DNA of 38,187 bases from Verrucomicrobiota bacterium (GTDB taxonomy: Bacteria > Verrucomicrobiota > Verrucomicrobiia > Palsa-1439): positions 8,138 through 46,324 of the forward strand of contig PLTX01000072.1 in assembly GCA_003164675.1 (NCBI GenBank), given 5' to 3'. The position numbers were made by a program, and so were the translations under genes. Within the stretch, counting starts at the first letter, position 1; each line of letters starts with the position of its first letter. Shown here in pieces: positions 24,687 through 33,398 of this stretch. The notes below the pieces were generated by a model. The model was not told where the DNA came from, searched no databases, and worked only from the letters and a program-made list of their open reading frames with translations.

Positions 24687-26900
24687 TTATTGATGGTTCC
24701 GCAATTGCGCGAGCGCATCTTTGGCGGCAATTAAATCCGGTCGGAGTTTCAGAGCCTGCTCGTATTGCTCGATGGCCTGGGGTATCTGGCCTTGTTCGCG
24801 CAGAGCGTTTCCAAGATTGCAGTGCGCCTCGACGTCATCGGGCTTGAGTTTCAGCGCCTGCTCCCAATGCTGCATGGCTTCGGGCACCCTCCCCGATTGC
24901 GCCAGGGCAATCCCCAGATTGTCGTGCGCCTGGGGATAATCGGGTTTGATCCGTAATGATTCCTCGTAGTGCCCAATCGCGCCCTGCACCTTACCCTGTG
25001 TTAGCAGAGCGTTTCCAAAGTTCATGTGTGCCTCGGCGTAATCGGGATTGATTCGCAGCGCTTCCTCGTAGTGCGCCATCGCATCCTGCGCCTTGCCTTG
25101 TGTCAACAAAGCGTTTCCAAGATTCACATGCGCCTCGGCGTAGCCGGGTTTGATCCGCAGCGCCTCTTTGTAATGTCGGATGGCGTCGTCCGTCTTGCCC
25201 AGCTTCGCCAACGCCGCCCCGAGATTGACGTGAGCCGCGGCGTAGTCCGGATCGATCCGCAATGCCTGTTCGTAGTGCGCAACGGCCTCGGAAACCCGAT
25301 TGACCTGCATCAGCACATTCCCCAGATTACAGTGGGCCACGGCAAGGTCGGGTCGGAGGCGCAACGCCTTTTCATAGTGCGCGATCGCTTCGGGGACTCG
25401 GCCGAGTTGCGCCAGCACATCCCCAAGATTGCCATGCGGCTCCGCATAGTCAGGCTTGATTTGCAGCGCCTGCTCAAACTGACCAATCGCGTCCTCTGGC
25501 TTCCCCTGACGCGCCAGGGCCAGCCCGAGGCTGTTGTGCGGCTCGGCGCAATTCGGGTTGAGGCGCAGCGTCTGCTCGCAGTGCCAGATGGATTCCCGCA
25601 GTTCGCCCTTCTCGGTGAGCACGGCGCTGAGATTATTGTGGGCCATCCAACAGCCCGGATTCTTGGCCAGTGTGTCCCGCCATAGCGTTTCGGGACTTCG
25701 GTAAATCTGCCCCTGCCGCCACGTCAGCAGCGCCAGCGCCGCCACCACCACCGCCGCCGCGACCATCCTCAACGACCGCGTTCGAATCACGGTCGTTCCC
25801 GCCGCCACCATGGCGCAGATCAATCCGATGCTGGCCAGGTATTGAAAATGATCCGCTACAAATGAGTAGCGCATCGGATACACATTGAAGAACCCCAGCG
25901 CCGGACCGAGCGTAACGATGAAAAATGCCACGGCCGCGGCCGGCCCCCGCCCGATTCTCCTCTGCCACCTCCACAACGCCACCATCGCCAGAGCCGCGCT
26001 CGCCGGGAACAACCATTGCCACAATTGTCGGGCATCGATGGTCCACCGCGGATAAATGAAGGTCAGATTCACAGGCCAAACCAGCTTGGCCGCGTAAAAC
26101 CAGAGCGCGCGGCCGGCGATCAGCACCCGATCGAACAACGTGAACGACCACTCCGCCCCCCGCGCACCTGTATAGACAGTTTCCACCCAAACCGTGGTCA
26201 ACCCCAACGCCACCCCGACCGCAAAGAAGGGCAAGAGCGGCCAGAGGTCCCGGACGGTAATCCTTCCGCGTTTCCACCATGTCAGCAGCAGTATCGACAC
26301 GGGCAGTGTGCACGTGACCGTCTTGCTCAGCATGGCGCAGCCAAAGAACGCCAACGCCAGCCAATAAAATCCCCAGCGTCTCCTCTCCGGAGGCGGGCTG
26401 GTCTCCAAGGGACAAAAGCGCAAGAACGCCAGCAACGACAACAGATAAAACGCGCCGGAAAGCACGTTCTTGCGTTCCGATATCCACGCAACGGACTCGA
26501 CGTGCACCGGATGAATCGCAAACACCGTCGCGGCCAGCCACGCGCCGGGGATTCCGAGTTGCTCCAGCAACTGCCACAGCAACACCGCATTCAGCGCCTG
26601 GAGCATCACGTTGACCAGATGGTAGCCGAACGGATTCAACCCCCAGAGATGGTAATCGATCCAAAAACTGGTGTGCACCAGTGGATAGTATTGGTGCGTC
26701 GCGCCGGGATTTGTCCAGATCGTCGCCAGACCGCAGACCGTCCGTAACGCCCGGCTGTCGGTCACATGAGCATCGTCATCCCAGACGAATCCGCTGGACA
26801 GGGCCGGGATGTACGCGAGAAACGTGAGAACCACCAGCAGGATGGCCAACTTCAGAACGCTGGTGCCGTTTCGCGACTGCTTCGTGTCGGTCGTCCCCAT
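24687..26900 (-). CDS. TPR membrane protein D, DUF1736/TMTC-like
   Basis: 737 residues (ATG to TAA). The membrane domain (~residues 15-420) has the acidic first-loop motif FVWDDDAH (Asp41-43) and HPVHVESVAWISERKNVLSG, as in TMTC/DUF1736 proteins. The C-terminal part carries nine TPRs and the cap RPDLIAAKDALAQLR. TPRs 6-7 (LLTQGKAQDAMAHYEEALRI) are almost the same as TPR 4 of protein A, although the membrane domains of A and D are unrelated in sequence. The gene lies 72 bp downstream of gene E on the same strand, so E-D may be one transcript, with the PEP-CTERM gene further downstream. Probable extracytoplasmic glycosyl transfer; inference. Confidence 0.85.
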   Translation of the reverse strand: MGTTDTKQSRNGTSVLKLAILLVVLTFLAYIPALSSGFVWDDDAHVTDSRALRTVCGLATIWTNPGATHQYYPLVHTSFWIDYHLWGLNPFGYHLVNVMLQALNAVLLWQLLEQLGIPGAWLAATVFAIHPVHVESVAWISERKNVLSGAFYLLSLLAFLRFCPLETSPPPERRRWGFYWLALAFFGCAMLSKTVTCTLPVSILLLTWWKRGRITVRDLWPLLPFFAVGVALGLTTVWVETVYTGARGAEWSFTLFDRVLIAGRALWFYAAKLVWPVNLTFIYPRWTIDARQLWQWLFPASAALAMVALWRWQRRIGRGPAAAVAFFIVTLGPALGFFNVYPMRYSFVADHFQYLASIGLICAMVAAGTTVIRTRSLRMVAAAVVVAALALLTWRQGQIYRSPETLWRDTLAKNPGCWMAHNNLSAVLTEKGELRESIWHCEQTLRLNPNCAEPHNSLGLALARQGKPEDAIGQFEQALQIKPDYAEPHGNLGDVLAQLGRVPEAIAHYEKALRLRPDLAVAHCNLGNVLMQVNRVSEAVAHYEQALRIDPDYAAAHVNLGAALAKLGKTDDAIRHYKEALRIKPGYAEAHVNLGNALLTQGKAQDAMAHYEEALRINPDYAEAHMNFGNALLTQGKVQGAIGHYEESLRIKPDYPQAHDNLGIALAQSGRVPEAMQHWEQALKLKPDDVEAHCNLGNALREQGQIPQAIEQYEQALKLRPDLIAAKDALAQLRNHQ

Positions 26901-26972
26901 CTCTCAGTATCCTGCGACGGAGTGTATCCCCCAGATGTCCGACTGACAAGCAGGCCACGAAATTCCGATCTC

Positions 26973-28919
26973 CTACTGACCCGGCCGCAATCGCGCGAGC
27001 GCGTTTCTCGCCGGGGCAAAATCCGGCTGGAGCTTCAGCGCCTGCTCGAATTGCTCGATGGCCTCCGGCGTACGACCCAACTTCTCCAGCGCGAGTCCCA
27101 GATTGAAATGCGCTTCGACGTAGTCAGGCTTGATCCGAAGCGCTTGCTGGAGGTGCTCCACCGCCTCCGTCACCTTACCCGCCTGGAACAGCGCCTGTCC
27201 CAGATTGCAGTGCACTTCAGGGGAACCGGGACTCAGCCTCAACGCCTCCATGAAATGTGCCAGGCCATCCCGATTGCTGCCGACTTGCGACAAGGCAATC
27301 CCAAGGTTGACGTGTGCTTCGGTATAATCAGGGTCCATCCGCAGCGCCTGCTTGTAATGGCCAATCGCCGCTTGCAGTTGGCCCGCCTGCCAGAGTGCCT
27401 GCCCCAGGTTATAATGCGCCTTGGCATAATCGGGACGAATCCGCAATGCCTCCTCATAGTGCCCGATCGCCTCCTGCGCCCGACCCATCCTGTCCAAAGC
27501 AACGCCCAGATTGACTTGTCCCTCGGGGGTGTCGGGTCCGATCTGCAGCGCCCGCTGGTAGTGGTCAATTGCCTCCTGCACCTTGCCCGTGTGCAGCAGC
27601 ATGTCTCCCAGGTGGTAGTGAGCGCGCACACTGTTGGGGCATTTGGCGAGAGTGTCGTTCCAAATGGATAGTTCGGTGCGATAATCTTCATTGCGTCGCA
27701 CTGTCAGCCATCCAAGCCCCACGGCCAGCGCCAGAAACACTGCGCCGCTGCGCCGCCCCAATAGGGTGTTGATGCCCATGACGCCCAGCGTCACCACCGC
27801 TGCCAACGGCAGGTACATCCGGTGTTCCGCCATCGGCTGTCCCGTCACAGGCACCACGCTGGATGTCGGGGCCAAAATCACGAAGAACCAGATGCCAACA
27901 AGGCCGATGGCTGGTCGCCGCTTCAGTTCGACCAACACGCCCGCGATCAGGACGGCCAACATCATCGCGCACAGCGCCACTTCCCCGATACGGCCTATCG
28001 CCACAAAATCCCCATAATCGAAAACCAGCGGATGTGGCCAGATTGCCAACCACAGGTAATGCACCACCGCTCGACACTCGACCAGCGCATAAGCCCACCA
28101 GGTAATCCCAAGGCCATAGCCGGCACCGCGGTAATGCAACCCCACCATCAGATAGCCCAGCAACAACCAGGTACCGGCCAGCCCCAGATACAACGGCCGG
28201 TGCCGCGTCCATGTTTCCCGGAAACTCCCGCTCACAAATGTCCGATCGTACAACAGCACTATCACGGGAGCCGTCACCATCACTTCCTTGCTCGCCATGC
28301 CCAGAAGACACGCCACCACGGAAAGCGCGAACCACCAGCTCGATCCATGGGAGCCCGTCCCACGAATGAAGCAATACAACGTCAGCAGATAGAACAACCC
28401 CATCAACGACTCGCAGCGTTCGGATATGTAGGTCACCGCTTCCGTCTGAAGAGGATGAACCGTCCATAGAACCGCCACCGCCAGCGCCAACCGCAGCGCA
28501 CATGAACTAAATCGCTCCCGCAACACCGGGCTCAACAGTGTCCGCCGTGTGATCCCATACAAGGTCAGGCCCGCGAGAATATGAATGGCCAGATTGAGCG
28601 CGTGATAACCCCAAACGCCCGTGCCTCCAAGGGCGTAGTTGATGGCAAACGAGAGGTTGACGATGGGGCGGCCCCCGACCAACGAGGCGGCCGAAGGCGA
28701 CAGCGCATCCCAGATCGGCCACAAATGACGAATCTTTGGGTTATCTATGACCGAGGGTACATCATCGAAGAGACATGGTACCGCGAAGCTGTTGTGGTAT
28801 ACCGCCAGTGCTGCAAGGATGATAACGCCACTACCAAGAATGCTGCTCCACCGGTGCGATGATGAGCCGGCCCCCGTAGTATTATTGGTCGCCCCAAGGG
28901 CTGTTGCGCCTTCCAACAT
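26973..28919 (-). CDS. TPR membrane protein E, DUF1736/TMTC-like
   Basis: 648 residues. A short Ser/Thr/Gly-rich cytosolic N-terminus precedes TM1. The first loop has the acidic pair CLFDDVPS (Asp52, Asp53), followed by LVGGRPIVNLSFAINYALGG and HPLQTEAVTYISERCESLMG. The TMTC/DUF1736 membrane domain is followed by six TPRs and the cap QPDFAPARNALARLRPGQ. It is the most diverged of the three TMTC-like proteins here. The gene begins 53 bp after the stop of yraN on the same strand with no terminator in between, so read-through from the ribosomal operon is possible. Confidence 0.85.
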   Translation of the reverse strand: MLEGATALGATNNTTGAGSSSHRWSSILGSGVIILAALAVYHNSFAVPCLFDDVPSVIDNPKIRHLWPIWDALSPSAASLVGGRPIVNLSFAINYALGGTGVWGYHALNLAIHILAGLTLYGITRRTLLSPVLRERFSSCALRLALAVAVLWTVHPLQTEAVTYISERCESLMGLFYLLTLYCFIRGTGSHGSSWWFALSVVACLLGMASKEVMVTAPVIVLLYDRTFVSGSFRETWTRHRPLYLGLAGTWLLLGYLMVGLHYRGAGYGLGITWWAYALVECRAVVHYLWLAIWPHPLVFDYGDFVAIGRIGEVALCAMMLAVLIAGVLVELKRRPAIGLVGIWFFVILAPTSSVVPVTGQPMAEHRMYLPLAAVVTLGVMGINTLLGRRSGAVFLALAVGLGWLTVRRNEDYRTELSIWNDTLAKCPNSVRAHYHLGDMLLHTGKVQEAIDHYQRALQIGPDTPEGQVNLGVALDRMGRAQEAIGHYEEALRIRPDYAKAHYNLGQALWQAGQLQAAIGHYKQALRMDPDYTEAHVNLGIALSQVGSNRDGLAHFMEALRLSPGSPEVHCNLGQALFQAGKVTEAVEHLQQALRIKPDYVEAHFNLGLALEKLGRTPEAIEQFEQALKLQPDFAPARNALARLRPGQ

Positions 28920-28972
28920 GCTCGAATCGTAACAAGGCCCCCTGCGCCAAGTCCAGTGTTTCGCCCATCCGA

Positions 28973-29395
28973 TCAGTAAATATACGGCTCGGTCAGGTCG
29001 AAGGCGTTCTGGATAAGGCGGATATCCTCGGGCCGGCGGGCGCCTTTGCGTTGGACAACTTCGACGACGTCGAAACGGAAATGAATCCTGGGGTTGCCGA
29101 GAAGTCGGAGATAGTCCAGCGCCGCCTTGCTCAGGTTGCGCTGTTTTTCGTGATCGACCGCTTCGCTCGGCGCGCCGAATTCCTCCGTTTCGCGGGTCTT
29201 GACCTCGACGAACACGAGCCAGTCCTTGTTGCGCGCGACGATATCCACCTCCGCCTTGCCGCTGCGGAAATTGCGGAGCAGGATTTTGTACCCGTGGCGG
29301 CTCAGGTATTTGGCGGCGGCTTTCTCGCCGCGCGCGCCCATAATCTGACGCGGCGTGCGGCGGTCTTGCTTTGGTTTGAGCCAGCCGAAGAACAT
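28973..29395 (-). CDS. yraN: YraN/UPF0102 family predicted endonuclease-like protein
   Basis: 140 residues from ATG 29395; the longer open frame overlaps rnhB and is not protein-like. Landmarks are GARGEKAAAKYLSRHGYKIL, KAEVDIVARNKDWLVFVEVK (the D-ExK nuclease-like core) and FRFDVVEVV. The family has a Holliday-junction-resolvase-like fold, with cellular role unproven. The start lies one base after the rnhB stop, so translation is coupled. rnhB-yraN adjacency is common across bacteria. Confidence 0.9.
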   Translation of the reverse strand: MFFGWLKPKQDRRTPRQIMGARGEKAAAKYLSRHGYKILLRNFRSGKAEVDIVARNKDWLVFVEVKTRETEEFGAPSEAVDHEKQRNLSKAALDYLRLLGNPRIHFRFDVVEVVQRKGARRPEDIRLIQNAFDLTEPYIY

Positions 29396-29396
29396 T

Positions 29397-30035
29397 TTAC
29401 ATCGCGGCAAACTCCGCCTGCACGGGCTCGATGGCCTCGCGCACGGGGGCGAAGGATTTGCGGTGGACAGGCGACGGGCCGTATTGGCCGAGTGCGGCGA
29501 GGTGTTCGGGCGTTCCGTAACCCTTGTGCCTGGCAAAGTTGTATTGCGGGAACTGCTCGTGAACTTTCAGCATCATCCGGTCACGCGTCACCTTGGCAAT
29601 GACGCTGGCGGCCGCAATGGAAAAACTCTTGGCATCGCCCTTCACAATGGCCGTCTGCGTCACGCCGATCAACGGCACGCGCAGGCCATCGACCAACACG
29701 TGATCGGGGCGGACCTTCAGCCCGTCCAGCGCCAACTGCATCGCGCGCCACGTCGCGCGGAGGATATTGTAATGGTCGATGACATCGACATCGGAAACGC
29801 CGACGGCCCAATGGAAATCCGCGTTGGCCGTCAGCTCGGCGTAAATGTCTTCGCGCTGGTGTTCGGTGAGTTGCTTCGAATCGGTGAGCGTCTTGTGGCG
29901 AAATTTCTCCGGCAAAATTGCCGCCGCTGCCACGACAGGCCCCGCCAACGGCCCGCGCCCCGCCTCGTCGATACCGGCAACAACCTTCGCTCCGTTCTTG
30001 TACGCTTTCTTTTCGTACCGGAGCATGGCGGGCAT
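29397..30035 (-). CDS. rnhB: Ribonuclease HII
   Basis: 212 residues. The active-site motif GIDEAGRGPLAGPVVAAA, the DSKQL motif, the VDG strand and the HKGYGTPEH segment are all present. It removes ribonucleotides from DNA and RNA-DNA hybrids in the cytosol. The start is ATG 30035, six bases after the rplS stop; an internal ATG three codons later (MLRY) is possible. It is part of the ffh-to-yraN operon. Confidence 0.95.
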   Translation of the reverse strand: MPAMLRYEKKAYKNGAKVVAGIDEAGRGPLAGPVVAAAAILPEKFRHKTLTDSKQLTEHQREDIYAELTANADFHWAVGVSDVDVIDHYNILRATWRAMQLALDGLKVRPDHVLVDGLRVPLIGVTQTAIVKGDAKSFSIAAASVIAKVTRDRMMLKVHEQFPQYNFARHKGYGTPEHLAALGQYGPSPVHRKSFAPVREAIEPVQAEFAAM

Positions 30036-30041
30036 CGCTGG

Positions 30042-30383
30042 TTACGCTTCCGCGACCTTGGTGGCGGTTTTGCCGATGCGTTTGCGCAGGTAGTAAAGCT
30101 TGGCGCGGTGGACGTTGCCCGCCCGCTCGACTTCGATCTTTTGGATGAAGGGCGAGTGCAGCGGAAATATACGTTCGACACCTTCGCCGTAACTGATGCG
30201 GCGGACGGTGAACGTCTCGGCAATGCCGCGTCCCTGTTTGTTGATGACGATGCCCGAAAACATCTGGACGCGCTCGCGGTCCGCTTCCTTGATGCGCGAA
30301 TACACCTTGATGGCGTCGCCCACCTTGAACGGCACAATGTCCGTCCGCAACTGCTCCGCTTGAATTTTCTCAATCACATTCAT
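30042..30383 (-). CDS. rplS: Ribosomal protein bL19
   Basis: 113 residues. It contains [52 protein letters not shown] and [15 protein letters not shown], the full bL19 pattern. It sits at the 30S-50S interface of the ribosome. GGGGAG lies upstream of ATG 30383. It is 45 bp after trmD, as in most bacteria. Confidence 0.97.
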   Translation of the reverse strand: MNVIEKIQAEQLRTDIVPFKVGDAIKVYSRIKEADRERVQMFSGIVINKQGRGIAETFTVRRISYGEGVERIFPLHSPFIQKIEVERAGNVHRAKLYYLRKRIGKTATKVAEA

Positions 30384-30428
30384 GTTCTTACTCCCCTGTT
30401 ATCGCGCAACGCGTCTGAAATGCAAAGT

Positions 30429-31103
30429 TCAATCTTCCTTCAACAAATCCGGTCGCCGTTCCCTCGTCCGCTGCCGCGCCCATTCGGCACGCCATTTGGC
30501 GATCGCCTCGTGGTTGCCGCTCAGCAGCACCTCGGGCACCGTCAAGCCCCGAAACTCGGGTGGCCGCGTGTACTGCGGACCCTCGAGCAGCCCGTCCGTG
30601 AACGAATCATCATCGGCACTGTTCTCGTCGCCCAGCACACCCGGCAACAGCCTCACCACCGCATCGACAAACACGGCCGCCGCCAGCGCGCCGTTCGTCA
30701 GCACGTAATCACCAATGCTGACCTCGTCGTTCACCAGCGCCGCGCGCACCCGTTCATCCACGCCTTCGTAATGGCCGCAGATGATGATCAGGTGCGCCAC
30801 GCGGGAAAACTCCTCCGCCCGCGCCTGCGTCAACGGCGAACCTTGCGGCGTCATCAACACCACCCGCGAATCGGTCCGCCGAAATTTCTCCACGGCTTCA
30901 AAGATCGGCTCGGGTTTCATCAACATGCCCGGCCCACCGCCATACGGCTTGTCGTCCACGACGCGGTGTTTATCGTGGGTGAAATCGCGCAGGTTGTGAA
31001 CCCGAACGACTACCAGTCCCCTGCTCTGTGCGCGTTTCAGGATGCTTTCTTCGAGCGGCCCCTCGAAGATGCGCGGGAACAACGTCAAAACGTCAATTTC
31101 CAT
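30429..31103 (-). CDS. trmD: tRNA (guanine-N1)-methyltransferase
   Basis: 224 residues from ATG 31103, where [16 protein letters not shown] matches family starts; the open frame runs 38 codons further into the khpA tail. The SPOUT knot motifs are [40 protein letters not shown], and later [11 protein letters not shown] and [13 protein letters not shown]. It methylates G37 of tRNAs using S-adenosylmethionine to prevent frameshifting. The usual neighbour rimM is absent between khpA and trmD (gap 25 bp). Confidence 0.96.
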   Translation of the reverse strand: MEIDVLTLFPRIFEGPLEESILKRAQSRGLVVVRVHNLRDFTHDKHRVVDDKPYGGGPGMLMKPEPIFEAVEKFRRTDSRVVLMTPQGSPLTQARAEEFSRVAHLIIICGHYEGVDERVRAALVNDEVSIGDYVLTNGALAAAVFVDAVVRLLPGVLGDENSADDDSFTDGLLEGPQYTRPPEFRGLTVPEVLLSGNHEAIAKWRAEWARQRTRERRPDLLKED

Positions 31104-31128
31104 TCCTGCCCCGCAGCGCGAACCGCCG

Positions 31129-31431
31129 TTAGTTTGCCGGGGCATCCGCAGCCGGCTCGGCCGGCGCCGCCGACGCGGTCCCTTCGGGACGCCGCCCTTC
31201 GGGCTCAATGATTTCAAGCATGGCGCGCTTGCCCTGCTTGGCCGCCGCGCTGGTCAGGAGCGTGCGAATCGCCGTGATGGTGCGACCGCTCTTGCCGATG
31301 ACCTTGCCCACATCGGTCTGGTTGAGCCGCAGTTCGAAGACCACGACGCGTTCCCCGTCCACTTCGCGCACATCGACCTCTTCGGGGTGATCGACCAGTG
31401 CTTTCACTACGAATTCGACAAACGCTTTCAT
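31129..31431 (-). CDS. khpA: KhpA-type KH-domain RNA-binding protein
   Basis: 100 residues. It begins [19 protein letters not shown] and has the KH signature [19 protein letters not shown]. The Ala/Pro-rich tail after residue ~80 is longer than usual. KhpA proteins bind RNA, often with KhpB/Jag, and affect cell size and division. It sits between rpsP and trmD as in many genomes. GGGAG precedes the start. Confidence 0.92.
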   Translation of the reverse strand: MKAFVEFVVKALVDHPEEVDVREVDGERVVVFELRLNQTDVGKVIGKSGRTITAIRTLLTSAAAKQGKRAMLEIIEPEGRRPEGTASAAPAEPAADAPAN

Positions 31432-31498
31432 GTCGTGCTCCCGTCTATGCGGCCCGCCATGGTCGCGTCACGCGTCCGCGACGCGGCGATGGATATCC

Positions 31499-31756
31499 TC
31501 AGGCCACCGCTTTAACTGCCCGCTCCGCTTTCTTCAAAATGCTGCGCACGGTGTCGCTGGGTTGAGCGCCCTTCCCGATCCAATGCTTGGCTCGTTCCAG
31601 ATCCACGTGAAAATTGTCGTTCGCCTTGCGCGGGTCATACGTCCCAATGTTTTCAATAAACCGGCCATCTCGTGGACTGCGCCCATCCGCCACTACGATA
31701 CGATATATCGGTACGTTCTTCGTTCCAACTCTCCGCAATCGAATTCTTACCGCCAC
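31499..31756 (-). CDS. rpsP: Ribosomal protein bS16
   Basis: 85 residues starting at GTG 31756 (MAVRIRLRRVG). It contains NVPIYRIVVADGRSPRDGRF, IENIGTYDPR and WIGKGAQPSDTVRSIL. It is a small-subunit ribosomal protein needed for 30S assembly. The strong Shine-Dalgarno GGGAGG overlaps the ffh stop codon, and only four bases separate the genes, so translation is coupled. Confidence 0.96.
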   Translation of the reverse strand: MAVRIRLRRVGTKNVPIYRIVVADGRSPRDGRFIENIGTYDPRKANDNFHVDLERAKHWIGKGAQPSDTVRSILKKAERAVKAVA

Positions 31757-31760
31757 TGTC

Positions 31761-33104
31761 TCACCTCCCTAATCTCATCTTTGGCAAGACACCCTTGCGG
31801 GCCATGGCCTTCTGCATCTTGCCCATTTCCTTCATCATCTTCTTCATCGCGTTGAACTGCTTCAGCAGGTCATTGATCTCAGCCACGCTCGTCCCGCTCC
31901 CGCGCGCAATGCGCGTTCGCCGCCCGGCATTCAAAATCTCGGGACGACGACGCTCCATGGGTGTCATCGACTGGATGATCGCCTCAATGCGCTTCAGTTG
32001 CGACTCGCCAACGCTGAGGTCAGGCATTTTACCCATTCCCGGCAACATGCCAAGCAGATTCTCCAGCGGCCCAAGTTTCTTGAGCTGTTGTAGTTGTGAG
32101 AGGAAATCTTCCAGGTTCAGGCTCTGGTCAGCGATTCTGGCCTGCATTTCCTCGGCCTTTTCTGCGTCAAACGTCTCCTGCGCCTTCTCGACCAAGCCCA
32201 CCACGTCGCCCATCCCGAGGATCCGGCCCGCCATCCGCTCGGCATAAAATGGCTCCAGGTCGTCCAACTTCTCGCCCACGCCCGCAAACTTGATGGGCTT
32301 GCCCGTGACCGCGCGCATCGACAGCGCCGCGCCGCCGCGCGCATCGCCATCGAGCTTCGTGAGCACGATCCCGGTAATGGTCAGCGCCTTGTCAAAATGC
32401 TCGGCGATATTCACCGCCTCCTGCCCCGTCGCCGCATCCGCAACCAGCAAGATTTCTTGTGGCGCAAGCGCTTCCTTCATGTGAACCAGCTCCTGCACGA
32501 GTTCCTGATCGATGTGCAACCGGCCAGCCGTGTCAAAGATAACCAGATCTCGCTCCTGCGACTGGGCGAAGGACATCGCCTGCTTGGAGATTTTCACCAC
32601 ATCGGTTTCGCCGCGCACCGAAAACACCGGAATCTGCACTTGTTTGCCGAGTGTCTCCAGTTGGTCAATCGCCGCAGGCCGATACACGTCGCATGCGACC
32701 AGCAATGGCTTGCGTCCCTGTTTCGCGAGCAGCTTCGCCAGTTTCCCGCACGTTGTCGTTTTGCCGCATCCGTGCAACCCCACCATCATCCAATTTCCGG
32801 CTTTGGAGTGCGCCGACTTGTCGGCGCTTTGCCTTTCGTCTTCCCCCATCAACGCCACCAGTTCATCATGCACAATCTTGATGATCTGTTGTCCCGGGGT
32901 GACGCTGTTGAGAACCTCTTGTCCGAGCGCCCGTTGCTTCGTCTTCTCAATGAAATCCTTGGCGACCTTGTAGTTGACGTCGGCTTCCAGCAACGCCAGC
33001 CGCACCTCGCGCAACGCATCGGCAACGTTCTTCTCCGTCAACTTGCCGTACCCGCGCAGGTTCTTGAACACCGCCTGCAGTTTCTCTGAAAGGGAATCAA
33101 ACAT
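31761..33104 (-). CDS. ffh: Signal recognition particle GTPase
   Basis: 447 residues with the N, G and M domains in order: P-loop GLHGCGKTTTCGKLA, then DVYRPAAIDQL, DTAGRLHID and TKLDGDARGGAAL, and a methionine-rich C-terminus with the SRP-RNA-binding helix RRTRIARGSGTSV. Ffh binds signal sequences and 4.5S RNA and targets nascent membrane proteins. The P-loop is slightly unusual (GLHGCGKTTT for GLQGAGKTTT). The linker just before it is not the usual LNL…PP type but ERQSADKSAHSKAGN, encoded by a palindromic repeat (32810-32827). No SRP RNA gene is evident nearby. It is first in the operon. Confidence 0.95.
   Translation of the reverse strand: MFDSLSEKLQAVFKNLRGYGKLTEKNVADALREVRLALLEADVNYKVAKDFIEKTKQRALGQEVLNSVTPGQQIIKIVHDELVALMGEDERQSADKSAHSKAGNWMMVGLHGCGKTTTCGKLAKLLAKQGRKPLLVACDVYRPAAIDQLETLGKQVQIPVFSVRGETDVVKISKQAMSFAQSQERDLVIFDTAGRLHIDQELVQELVHMKEALAPQEILLVADAATGQEAVNIAEHFDKALTITGIVLTKLDGDARGGAALSMRAVTGKPIKFAGVGEKLDDLEPFYAERMAGRILGMGDVVGLVEKAQETFDAEKAEEMQARIADQSLNLEDFLSQLQQLKKLGPLENLLGMLPGMGKMPDLSVGESQLKRIEAIIQSMTPMERRRPEILNAGRRTRIARGSGTSVAEINDLLKQFNAMKKMMKEMGKMQKAMARKGVLPKMRLGR
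32801..32831. repeat. REP-like palindrome inside ffh
   Basis: GCGCCGAC-tt-GTCGGCGC (32810-32827) is an 8-bp perfect stem. CTTTG flanks it on both sides (32801-32805 and 32827-32831). The text TTTGGAGTGCGCCGACTTG resembles a dispersed intergenic repeat I associate with Pedosphaera-type genomes. Here it is translated as SADKSA in the Ffh N-G linker. Confidence 0.65.
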
Positions 33105-33144
33105 GGTTGCTCGCCGCGCGAAATATCGACGCAGTCAGCGGCAA

Positions 33145-33193
33145 GGGCAAGGAAATTTGCCCGCAAAAGCCAAGGGCGGGCCGAAGCCCGCCC
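33145..33193 (-). terminator. Double hairpin between the murA unit and ffh
   Basis: On the minus strand GGGCGGGC-TTCG-GCCCGCCC (33193-33174) forms a very stable stem with a UUCG tetraloop closed by C-G, followed by TTGGCTTTT. A second stem GGGCAA/TTGCCC (33145-33162) follows. Together they probably end the prmC-murA transcript before ffh. Confidence 0.7.
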
Positions 33194-33231
33194 TCATCTT
33201 CGATCCAACTCACGTCCTCCCGCAAATCTCG

Positions 33232-33396
33232 CTATTTCGTGGGCGACTGTTCCTTGTCCATGTCTTTTAGCGCCTTCTCACTCGGCGACTTAAGCCGATT
33301 CTGTTGTAGCGCTGCGTTTTGCTGCACCTGCTCCAGATACTTCCACGTGGCGTAGGTGACGCCGACAATCAGCGCAAGAAACAACAGCTTTTTCAT
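33232..33396 (-). CDS. Small single-TM protein downstream of murA
   Basis: 54 residues, MKKLLFLALIVGVTYATWKY followed by a Gln/Asn-rich and then charged tail ending SPTK. One N-terminal membrane segment or signal sequence, no lipobox. The ATG lies two bases after the murA stop TAG, so translation is probably coupled. A double terminator-like hairpin follows. The family is not recognised. It could be a short accessory membrane peptide, but conservation would have to be shown. Confidence 0.6.
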   Translation of the reverse strand: MKKLLFLALIVGVTYATWKYLEQVQQNAALQQNRLKSPSEKALKDMDKEQSPTK

Positions 33397-33398
33397 GG

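Noticed and set aside
24276-24847. Rightward open frames near the PEP-CTERM promoter
   Set aside because: They cross a promoter-like region and the antisense of TPR gene D; composition is not protein-like.
31104-33104. SRP RNA or tRNA near ffh
   Set aside because: I could not find a tRNA cloverleaf or the SRP GGAA/GNAR hairpin pattern in the intergenic gaps.
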